From DASUSF01 sp036375275 (GTDB taxonomy: Bacteria; Pseudomonadota; Alphaproteobacteria; Geminicoccales; Geminicoccaceae), in contig DASUSF010000053.1 of NCBI GenBank assembly GCA_036375275.1, positions 1 to 15,265 of the forward strand: a stretch of DNA of 15,265 nucleotides. The letters run 5' to 3'. The notes under the pieces were generated by a model, which was given only the letters and a program-made list of their open reading frames with translations, had not been told where the DNA came from and ran no database searches. Shown in pieces: positions 1 to 6,005 of this stretch. Made by a program: the position numbers and the translations under genes. The first letter of the stretch is position 1. Every line of letters begins with the position of its first letter.

Positions 1-110
1 AGCGCCCCCAGGGCGCAGATCGCCACCGCACCGGCCAGTTCGACCAGCGTCGCCCCGAGCACGCGATGCCTCCGCATGAGGTCACGTCGGCGAATCGGCC
101 CCGGCCGCAT
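1..110 (-). CDS. Partial unrecognised protein, N-terminal end only
   Basis: A minus-strand reading frame opens at an ATG whose first base is 110, or at an internal in-frame ATG at 77, and runs off the left edge without a stop. From the inner start it would read a basic stretch (MRRHR) followed by a hydrophobic run (ATLVELAGAVAICALGA), as in a signal peptide or first membrane segment. Third codon positions are mostly G or C, as in the real genes here. No Shine-Dalgarno sequence is visible before either start. It would be divergent from the HupE-like gene. Too short to identify, and it could be a chance frame. Confidence 0.35.
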   Translation of the reverse strand, partial: MRPGPIRRRDLMRRHRVLGATLVELAGAVAICALGA

Positions 111-117
111 CTCATCG

Positions 118-126
118 AAAGGAGGT
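118..126 (+). promoter_or_regulatory. Strong Shine-Dalgarno sequence before an in-frame GTG
   Basis: The sequence AAAGGAGGT sits 7 bases before a GTG at 134, which is in frame with the HupE-like gene and separated from its ATG at 269 by 45 codons without a stop. This is the best ribosome binding site in the neighbourhood, whereas the ATG at 269 has only a weak purine stretch (agggcgagg) ahead of it. Either the protein really starts at 134 with an unusual N-terminal extension, or the match is fortuitous. Confidence 0.4.
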
Positions 127-268
127 ACGAGGCGTGGCCCGGATCCACCCGCGGCACATTAGGGGGCAGCGCGAGCCCGCCGTGAAGCGCCTCAATGCCC
201 GGCTGGCGCCGCCTCCGGTCGGCCGGTACAGTGGGTCCGGTCGCCTTCAACCGCAGGGCGAGGCCTGG

Positions 269-1618
269 ATGACCGCGCTCCCGCTCAGCCGCCGGCTGTT
301 CGTCGCTGCTCTGGTCGCCTTCATCACCGCCCTCGGCTCGGCCCGGGCCGGCGCTCATGAGCTCGCCAACCAGATCGTGGTGCAGGCCTTCCTCAAGGTC
401 TCGGAGGATCGGAGCGAGCTGATCGCGCGGGTGCCGCTGATCCTGCTCCAGGGCGTGGGCCTGCCGACCCGGGGGCCGGGCTTCATCGATTTCGAGGCGG
501 TGAGCGGCGAATTCGACCGCGCTGCGGTGGCGCTAGCCGACCAGCTCCGGCTCACGGTCGACGGCGAGACGATCCGGCCGGAGGAGTTCGGCTACCGAGT
601 GTCGCTCCCGACCGAGCGCACGTTCGAGAGCTTCGAGGCCGCCCGACGGCACGTCCTCGGCCCCGACCTCCCGGTCTCGTCCGACGTCATGTGGAACCAG
701 GGCTTCTTCGACGCCTACTTCGAGTATCCGGCCTTCGCGGACGACGCCGAGCCGACGCTCGACGTGGCCCTCGGCGCCGGCTACGGCGAACTCCTCCAGC
801 TGGTCCTCCGCTACCTGCCCCGCGACGGCACGGCGATCGCCTTCCGGGTCCACGGCGACCACGGCCCGCTCGCGCTCGACCCCGGCTTCTGGAGCGCCGC
901 CGCGACCTTCACCCGGTCCGGGATCGAGCACATCCTGTCCGGGATCGACCACCTCCTGTTCCTGCTCTGCCTGATCCTGCCCTTCCGGCTCGCCGACGTG
1001 CGCAGCCTGATCGCGATCGTGACCGCGTTCACGGTCGCGCATTCGATCACGCTGATCGCGACCGCGCTCGGTCAGGCGCCGGCCGGCCCGTGGTTCCCGC
1101 CGCTGATCGAGGTGCTCATCGCGGTCTCGATCGTCTACATGGCGGTGGAGAACCTCTGGGTCGCCTGGACCAGCGGGCTGATCTCGCGCCTGCTCCGCTT
1201 CCGCTGGCTGATCACCGGCCTGTTCGGCCTGATCCACGGCTTCGGCTTCGCCTTCGTGCTCCGCGACGAGCTGCAGTTCGCGGGCGACCACCTGATCACC
1301 TCCCTGCTGGCGTTCAACGTCGGCGTCGAGCTCGGCCAGATCGCCGTCCTCCTGGTCGCGCTCCCCGTGCTGGAGCTGCTCCGGCGGACCGACGCGGCCC
1401 GCCGGATGGTCCTGATCCTGGGCTCGTTCATCATCGGGCACACCGCCTGGCACTGGATGTCCGAGCGGATGGACACGCTGGCGCTGGCCGAACTGCCGGA
1501 GATCGACTGGGGCACAGTCCGCCCGCTGGCTGCGCTCGGCCTGATCCTCGCCGGCATCGTCCTCCTGGTCCTGATGCGTCGGAGCGCGCGCGCCGAGGCT
1601 GCGCCGGGCGACGACTGA
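269..1618 (+). CDS. HupE/UreJ family 2 membrane protein
   Basis: This is a 449-residue membrane protein of the HupE/UreJ-2 type. Residues 1-29 form a signal peptide, with a twin-arginine-like SRRLF at 7-11, so the mature chain probably begins His30-Glu31. About 185 soluble, presumably periplasmic, residues follow, then roughly seven membrane segments between 228 and 437. Conserved polar residues typical of the family lie in or beside the membrane: GIEHILSGIDH (218-228; H221, D227, H228), H258, LIHGFGFA (321-328), NVGVELGQ (350-357) and GHTAWHW (390-396). HupE and UreJ proteins are linked to nickel or cobalt uptake, but this longer subgroup is poorly characterised, and no hydrogenase or urease genes are nearby. 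The ATG at 269 is chosen because the signal peptide begins there; a GTG at 134 with a far better ribosome site would add 45 residues. Family assignment is firm; the transport substrate is unknown. Confidence 0.85.
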   Translation: MTALPLSRRLFVAALVAFITALGSARAGAHELANQIVVQAFLKVSEDRSELIARVPLILLQGVGLPTRGPGFIDFEAVSGEFDRAAVALADQLRLTVDGETIRPEEFGYRVSLPTERTFESFEAARRHVLGPDLPVSSDVMWNQGFFDAYFEYPAFADDAEPTLDVALGAGYGELLQLVLRYLPRDGTAIAFRVHGDHGPLALDPGFWSAAATFTRSGIEHILSGIDHLLFLLCLILPFRLADVRSLIAIVTAFTVAHSITLIATALGQAPAGPWFPPLIEVLIAVSIVYMAVENLWVAWTSGLISRLLRFRWLITGLFGLIHGFGFAFVLRDELQFAGDHLITSLLAFNVGVELGQIAVLLVALPVLELLRRTDAARRMVLILGSFIIGHTAWHWMSERMDTLALAELPEIDWGTVRPLAALGLILAGIVLLVLMRRSARAEAAPGDD

Positions 1619-1723
1619 ACGCCGCCTCCGCGAGGCGTGCCGGAGCCGCGCATGGAGGAGTCGCGCCGCCCCGCCGAAGCGGGTAGATCTGCGCGGACGG
1701 GAACCGAACGGAAGACGACCATC

Positions 1724-2182
1724 ATGCTGAAGCACGCGCTCATCGCCACCTTCCTCCTGCTCGGCCTCGCTCCCGCGCACGCTGCGGACGAGAGCGACGT
1801 GGTCGGGACCTGGGCGGTCGACACGGCCGCGCTGCGGAGCCAGATGGAGAGCATGATGGAGGCGCAGCTCGCCCAGCTGCCGGAAAGCCAGCGGGGCCCG
1901 GCGATGGCGATGGTCCAGGGGCAGCTGGACCAGATGGTCGGGCAGATGGAAGGGGAGGCCGAGTTCAGGCCGGACGGCACGGTCACCTTCACCAGCGCGA
2001 CCGACCCCGCGACCTACGGCACATGGTCGATCGAGAACGACCGCCTGCGCTTCGGGCGCGACCAGCCGGTGCCGGGCGAGCCCGCCTATGTCGGCAGCGT
2101 CGACGGCGACGTGATCCAGGTCCGGCCGGAGGGCGGCCAGGGCGACCCGTCGTTCACGGTGACCCTGCGCCGCCAGGACTGA
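1724..2182 (+). CDS. Small exported protein, methionine-rich, lipocalin-like
   Basis: This 152-residue protein has a clear signal peptide (1-20, cleaved after AHA) and no membrane segment afterwards, so it is probably periplasmic. The mature part starts with VVGTW (26-30), followed by a long helical segment rich in Met, Gln and Glu (about 36-78, Met at 41, 44, 45, 61, 63, 71 and 75). Then come beta-strand-like stretches (FRPDGTVTF, YGTWSIENDRLRF, SFTVTLRR). The two GTW motifs and the strand pattern recall small lipocalin-like secreted domains, but I do not recognise a named family. The start at 1724 is chosen over an in-frame ATG at 1637 because the signal peptide begins there. It lies 105 bases after the HupE-like gene on the same strand and may be co-transcribed with it. 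Function unknown. Confidence 0.75.
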   Translation: MLKHALIATFLLLGLAPAHAADESDVVGTWAVDTAALRSQMESMMEAQLAQLPESQRGPAMAMVQGQLDQMVGQMEGEAEFRPDGTVTFTSATDPATYGTWSIENDRLRFGRDQPVPGEPAYVGSVDGDVIQVRPEGGQGDPSFTVTLRRQD

Positions 2183-2248
2183 GCGGGACGGTCGCCCGGC
2201 GGAGCCCGAGATCGGCGCCATTCCTCGGAGCATGATCGCACGGTGGCC

Positions 2249-2869
2249 ATGACGACCGGACAGGTCCGGAATCGGCCGGAGGCGACAAGCGACGGCGAGG
2301 AGAACCTCCTGCCGTGCGACGGCCTGGTCCGGCTGCACCGGGCGGCGCTCGCCCGACCGGCGGCCGACCGGCTGTTCGAGGCCCTGGAGCGCGAGGTGGC
2401 GTGGCGGCAGGAGACGGCGACGGTCATGGGTCGCCGGATCCCGATCCCGAGGCTGACCGCCTGGCATGGCGAGGCGGGCTACGTGTACTCCGGGATCCGC
2501 CTCGATCCCCGCCCCTGGAACGCACCGCTGATCGAGCTCAGGGGAGTCGCCGAGGCGCTGGCCGGGCAGGCGTTCAACAGCGTCCTCCTCAACCTTTACC
2601 GCACGGGCCGGGACAGCGTGTCCTGGCACGCCGACAACGAGCCGGGTCTCGGCCAGGACCCGGTGATCGCGAGCCTCTCGCTCGGGGCCGTCCGCCGCTT
2701 CCAGCTCCGGCACCGGCGGACCAGGGAGCGGATCGACCTCGACCTGCCGCACGGCTCCTGCCTGATCATGGCCGGCGCGACGCAGCACCACTGGCTGCAC
2801 CAGCTCCCGAAGACCGCCCGGCCGGTCGGCCCGCGCATCAACCTCACCTTCCGGCGAATGGCGCGGTAG
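2249..2869 (+). CDS. AlkB-type Fe(II)/2-oxoglutarate dioxygenase, ALKBH2/3-like
   Basis: A 206-residue AlkB-superfamily oxygenase, expected to repair N-alkylated bases in DNA or RNA by oxidative demethylation using Fe(II) and 2-oxoglutarate. The iron ligands are H127 and D129 in SWHADNE and H184 in HWLHQLPK. The 2-oxoglutarate motif RINLTFR occupies 196-202. The surroundings (WHADNEPGLGQDPVIASLS) match the ALKBH2/3 subtype rather than E. coli AlkB, which has HQDKDE. The length is normal for the family. The start is uncertain: GTG at 2243 and ATG at 2249 are in frame and neither has a good ribosome site (GGAG at 2227-2230 is distant). No ada-type regulator is adjacent. The stop codon lies in the first copy of a 26-bp tandem duplication. 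Function is confident at family level; the nucleic-acid substrate is not known. Confidence 0.9.
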   Translation: MTTGQVRNRPEATSDGEENLLPCDGLVRLHRAALARPAADRLFEALEREVAWRQETATVMGRRIPIPRLTAWHGEAGYVYSGIRLDPRPWNAPLIELRGVAEALAGQAFNSVLLNLYRTGRDSVSWHADNEPGLGQDPVIASLSLGAVRRFQLRHRRTRERIDLDLPHGSCLIMAGATQHHWLHQLPKTARPVGPRINLTFRRMAR

Positions 2870-2902
2870 CGGCCGGCCGGCGAATGGCGCGGTAGCGGCC
2901 GG
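2851..2902. repeat. Perfect 26-bp tandem duplication across the alkB stop codon
   Basis: Two identical adjacent 26-bp copies occupy 2851-2876 and 2877-2902. Each begins ccggcgaatggcg and ends ggtagcggccgg. The first copy encodes the last residues of the AlkB-like protein (RRMAR) and its TAG stop; the second lies after the stop and is non-coding. It ends 8 bases before the stop of the convergent otnC gene. Complete identity suggests a recent slippage or duplication event. No terminator-like T run follows. Confidence 0.95.
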
Positions 2903-2910
2903 TCCGGGCC

Positions 2911-3549
2911 TCAGCCGGTCGGAAACTGCCGGCGCAGCTCCTCGACCTGGCCGCCGGTCAGCGGCCGGATGTCGTGGCCGTGCAGCAGCAGGTAGAGCCG
3001 CGCCGTCACCTCGAGCTCCTCGATCGCGCCCGCCGCCGCATCCAGGCTCTTGCCCGCGACCACCGGCCCGTGGTTGGCGAGCAGCACCGCCGCATGATCC
3101 TTCGCGACCGCGCGCACCGCGTCGGCGAGCCGCCGGTCGCCGGGCGGGAAGTAGGGGACCAGCGGCAGCCGGCCGACCCGCATGACGTAGTACGCGGTGA
3201 TCGGTGGCAGCACGTCCAGGGGATCCAGGCCGGCGAGGCAGGAGACCGCGACCGAGTGGGTGGAATGGAGGTGGACGATGGCGCGGGCCGAGCCGCGCAG
3301 GTCGTACATCCCCTGGTGCAGGAACGCCTCCTTCGACGGCGGGTCGCCGCCGAGGTGGTTGCCGGCCTCGTCGAGCTTCGCGATCCGCGCCGGGTCGAGG
3401 CGGCCGAGCCGGCTGTTGGTCGGGGTGAGCAGCCAGCCGTCGTCGAGCCGGGCGCTGATGTTGCCCGTGGAGCCGTGCGAGAGGCCGAGGTCGTGCAGCA
3501 TCCGGCCGAGCGACGCGATCTCCTCCCGCAGCCGGCTCTCCTCGCTCAC
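2911..3549 (-). CDS. otnC: 3-oxo-tetronate 4-phosphate decarboxylase (class II aldolase family)
   Basis: A 212-residue cytoplasmic member of the class II aldolase/adducin family, matching OtnC, which decarboxylates 3-oxo-tetronate 4-phosphate to dihydroxyacetone phosphate and CO2. Visible family features are GSTGNIS (26-32) and TPTNS (42-46) for phosphate binding, the acidic residue E74 in PSKEAFLHQG, and the metal ligands H93 and H95 (HLHSTHS) and H160 (NHGPVV). The run TAYYVMRVGRLPLVPYF (118-134) is characteristic of the OtnC subgroup as opposed to fuculose-phosphate aldolase. It starts at a GTG that overlaps the TGA stop of otnK by four bases (GTGA, 3546-3549), so the two are co-transcribed and probably translationally coupled. 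The open frame extends further upstream inside otnK, but that part is a shadow. The otnK context makes the assignment strong. Confidence 0.9.
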   Translation of the reverse strand: MSEESRLREEIASLGRMLHDLGLSHGSTGNISARLDDGWLLTPTNSRLGRLDPARIAKLDEAGNHLGGDPPSKEAFLHQGMYDLRGSARAIVHLHSTHSVAVSCLAGLDPLDVLPPITAYYVMRVGRLPLVPYFPPGDRRLADAVRAVAKDHAAVLLANHGPVVAGKSLDAAAGAIEELEVTARLYLLLHGHDIRPLTGGQVEELRRQFPTG

Positions 3550-4817
3550 CGGAGGATCTCGAACGCCTTGATGAAGAAGTCCGGCGCGCCGAAGTTGCCG
3601 GACTTGAGCGCGAGCAGGAGCTCCGGCTCGCCGAGCCCGAGGGTCCAGGGCACGCCCGGGTCGATCGGCGGCCCGATCCGGAGCGCCCCGATGCCGAGCG
3701 CGCCGACGACCGCACCCGAGGTCTCGCCGCCGGCGACCACCAGCCGGCGCACGCCGCGCTCGACCAGCCCCTGCGCGATCTTCGCCATCGCGCCCTCGAC
3801 CAGCGTCCCCGCCCGCTCGCGGCCGAGGTCCGCCTGCACCCGCGCGACCTCCTCGGGCGCCCGCGAGGAGCTGATCAGCACCGGCCCCTCGGCGAGATGC
3901 GCTTCGGCGAAGGCCAGCGCCCGGGCGACCTCGCCGTCGCCCCGCACCAGCGCCATCGGGTCGATCGCGCACGCCGGACGGTGCGCCCTGAAGCGCTCGA
4001 TCTGCTCGAGCGTCGCCTTCGAGCAGCTGCCGGCGAGCACGGCCTCGCGCCCGTCGACCGCCGGCAGCGCGTCGGCCTCGACGCCGGCCGGCAGCAGGCC
4101 CTTGGCGCGGAAGTTCTCGGGCAGGCCCATCGCGATCCCCGAGCCGCCGGTGAGCAGCGCCAGATCGGCCGCCGCCTCGCCCAGCGCCTCGAGGTGACGG
4201 TCGCTCACCGCGTCCGCGATCGCCTGGCGGACCCCCGCCTTGCGCAGCTCCTCGATCCGGCTCCGGACCGCGCCGGCGCCCTGGTCGACCGTCGGGTACG
4301 CGATCAGCCCGACCTCCGAGCGCGGGCTCTGCCGCTGCAGCACCCGCACCAGGTTGCTGTCGGTCATCGGCGTCAGCGGGTGATGTCGCATGTGCGTCTC
4401 GGCGAGCAGCGTGTCGCCGACGAACAGGTGGCCCATGTAGACGCTCCGGCCGTTCTCCGGCAGCGCCGGGCAGGCGATGGTGAAATCGGCCTCGAGCGCG
4501 TCGAGCACGGCTTCGCTGACCGGGCCGATGTTGCCGGAGTCAGTGCTGTCGAAGGTCGAGCAGTACTTGAACAGGATCTGCCGCGCGCCGCGCGCCCGGA
4601 GCCAGCCGAGCGCCCGCAGCGACTGGTCGACCGCCTCGCCGACCGGGATGGTCCGGGACTTCAGCGCGACCACCACCGCGTCGACCTCGCCCGCCTCGGT
4701 CTCCTCCCCCGGCACCCCGATCAGCTGGACCGTGCGCATGCCGTTCCGGACCAGCATGCTCGCGAGGTCAGTCGCGCCGGTGAAGTCGTCGGCGATGCAG
4801 CCGAGAAGAAGCGCCAT
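3546..4817 (-). CDS. otnK: 3-oxo-tetronate kinase (DUF1537 / four-carbon acid sugar kinase)
   Basis: A 423-residue kinase of the DUF1537 family, expected to phosphorylate 3-oxo-tetronate at C4 with ATP, giving the substrate of OtnC. The N-terminal substrate-binding domain shows IADDFTGATD (8-17), ALKSRTIP, KYCSTFDSTDSGNIGP and the OtnK-type stretch around ACPALPENGRSVYMGH followed by HMRHHPLTPMTDSN. The C-terminal nucleotide-binding domain ends with the glycine-rich GGETSGAV (363-370). Length and motifs are complete, with no frameshift. The ATG at 4817 is preceded by AGGGTGG at a good distance. The gene is divergent from denD, with 106 bases between the start codons, and overlaps otnC downstream. 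OtnK and DtnK paralogues can be confused; pairing with otnC and denD favours OtnK. Confidence 0.92.
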   Translation of the reverse strand: MALLLGCIADDFTGATDLASMLVRNGMRTVQLIGVPGEETEAGEVDAVVVALKSRTIPVGEAVDQSLRALGWLRARGARQILFKYCSTFDSTDSGNIGPVSEAVLDALEADFTIACPALPENGRSVYMGHLFVGDTLLAETHMRHHPLTPMTDSNLVRVLQRQSPRSEVGLIAYPTVDQGAGAVRSRIEELRKAGVRQAIADAVSDRHLEALGEAAADLALLTGGSGIAMGLPENFRAKGLLPAGVEADALPAVDGREAVLAGSCSKATLEQIERFRAHRPACAIDPMALVRGDGEVARALAFAEAHLAEGPVLISSSRAPEEVARVQADLGRERAGTLVEGAMAKIAQGLVERGVRRLVVAGGETSGAVVGALGIGALRIGPPIDPGVPWTLGLGEPELLLALKSGNFGAPDFFIKAFEILR

Positions 4818-4923
4818 GGGGCCACCCTGACTCGTGCGGGAACCGTTCGTTTGTCCTATGTTGCGCGCATCCGGGACCACCCGGCAAGGCATTAGCCCGA
4901 CGAGGCTTGGGGGAGAGCAGCGA
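4818..4923. promoter_or_regulatory. Divergent control region between otnK and denD
   Basis: These 106 bases must carry the promoters of both the otnK-otnC operon and denD. On the plus strand GGGGGAG at 4909-4915 is the denD ribosome site. A small inverted repeat GAAC-c-GTTC lies at 4840-4848. Next to it, TTGTCCTAT (4851-4859) faintly resembles half of a GntR-type operator. GGAAC at 4839-4843 followed after 16 bases by GTT is near, but shorter in spacing than, an EcfG-type promoter. None of these is convincing alone. No regulator gene lies in the cassette, so any dedicated repressor is encoded elsewhere. Confidence 0.5.
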
Positions 4924-5910
4924 ATGCGGATCGTGATCACCGGCGGCGCCGGCTTCATCGGCAAGAAGCTCGCCCAGGCGCTGCTCACCCGCGGCACCCT
5001 GACCGACGGACAGGGGCGGGTGCAGACGCTCACCGAGATCGTCCTGTTCGACGTCGTCGAGCCCGAGGGCCTGCTGCACGACGACCCGCGGCTCCTGGTC
5101 CGCACCGGCGACATCGGCGACGCCGGCCAGGTCCGGGAGCTGATCGGGCGCGAGACCGGGGGCGTGTTCCACCTCGCTGCGATCGTCTCGGCCAACGCCG
5201 AGGAGGACTTCGACCTCGGGATGCGGGTCAACCTCGACGGCACCCGTCACGTCCTCGAGGCGTGCCGGGCGCTCGGGACGTGCCCGAAGCTGGTGTTCGC
5301 GAGCTCGGTCGCGGTCTATGGCGCCGTCGAGGGGATGCCCGACGATTCCACTGTCCTCACCCCGCAGACCTCCTATGGGGCGCAGAAGGCGATCGGCGAG
5401 CTGCTGGTCAACGATTACACCCGGAAGGGCTTCATCGACGGCCGGGCCCTCCGGCTGCCGACCATCGTGGTCCGGCCCGGCAAGCCGAACAAGGCCGCCT
5501 CGACGTTCGCGAGCTCGATCCTCCGCGAGCCCCTGGCGGGCCAGGAAGCGATCTGCCCCGTCCGGCCCGAGGCGGCGATGTACGTCCTCTCGCCGCGGCG
5601 CGTAATCCAGGCGCTCCTGCACGCGTTCGAGCTGCCGGGCGACAAGCTCGGCCAGGTCCGGATGCTGACCCTGCCGGGCATCTCGGTTTCGGTCGGCGAG
5701 ATGGCGAACGCGCTCAAGCGGGTCGCGGGCGAGGAGGTCGCGGCCCGGATCCGCTGGGAGCTCGACCCGACCATCCAGAAGATCGTCTCGGGCTGGATCC
5801 CGGACATCAAGGCGGACCGCGCGCGGGCGCTCGGCTTCGACAGCGACCGGGACATGGACGAGATCGTCCGCGCCCACATCGAGGACGAGCTCGCCGGCCA
5901 CGTCGCTTGA
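4924..5910 (+). CDS. denD: D-erythronate dehydrogenase (extended SDR)
   Basis: A 328-residue NAD-dependent extended short-chain dehydrogenase of the DenD type. It is expected to oxidise D-erythronate at C2 to 2-oxo-tetronate, the entry step to the OtnI-OtnK-OtnC route. The nucleotide-binding motif is GGAGFIG (7-13). The catalytic set is S127/S128 in FASSVAVYG, Y151 and K155 in TSYGAQKA. The stretches VSANAEEDFDLGMRVNLDG and RLPTIVVRPGKPNKAAS are typical of DenD rather than sugar-nucleotide epimerases. The ATG at 4924 is chosen because GGGGGAG precedes it at 8 bases; an in-frame ATG at 4834 lacks such a site. Divergence from otnK supports the pathway role. A related activity on another aldonic acid cannot be excluded. 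Confidence 0.9.
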   Translation: MRIVITGGAGFIGKKLAQALLTRGTLTDGQGRVQTLTEIVLFDVVEPEGLLHDDPRLLVRTGDIGDAGQVRELIGRETGGVFHLAAIVSANAEEDFDLGMRVNLDGTRHVLEACRALGTCPKLVFASSVAVYGAVEGMPDDSTVLTPQTSYGAQKAIGELLVNDYTRKGFIDGRALRLPTIVVRPGKPNKAASTFASSILREPLAGQEAICPVRPEAAMYVLSPRRVIQALLHAFELPGDKLGQVRMLTLPGISVSVGEMANALKRVAGEEVAARIRWELDPTIQKIVSGWIPDIKADRARALGFDSDRDMDEIVRAHIEDELAGHVA

Positions 5911-6005
5911 TTCCCCCTCTGGCGCCGGCTCCAGGCGCAGCCAAAGGCGGCCGCCTGCTTCTCACTCACCCGTCGGAGGGAGGAGGAGGGCGACCGGGAC
6001 CGTCC
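5911..6005. other. Convergent spacer with weak hairpins
   Basis: This spacer separates the 3' ends of denD and the 594-residue acyl-CoA dehydrogenase. It holds a 5-bp stem (GCGCC 5922-5926, GGCGC 5934-5938) and a 12-bp palindrome AGGCGGCCGCCT (5945-5956). Neither is followed by a proper T run, so I do not call a terminator with confidence. Confidence 0.3.

Noticed and set aside
269..1618. Part of a hydrogenase or urease accessory cluster
   Set aside because: No hyp, hup or ure structural or accessory gene is visible anywhere in the window; only the family resemblance to HupE/UreJ exists.
2851..2902. Start of a CRISPR array or an attachment-site duplication
   Set aside because: There are only two copies with no spacer between them, and no integrase, transposase or cas gene is nearby; a simple tandem duplication explains it.
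533..3715. Very long minus-strand open frame of about 1060 codons
   Set aside because: It lies antisense to the HupE-like, Met-rich and AlkB genes and out of frame with otnC and otnK. Its translation is low-complexity Arg/Gly/Ala/Asp-rich with no family motif. Such frames are expected opposite GC-rich genes.
3550..3972. In-frame extension of otnC upstream to 3972
   Set aside because: It lies inside otnK in another frame. The GTG at 3549 overlapping the otnK stop gives the normal OtnC length, and its sequence starts just before the conserved N-terminal helix.
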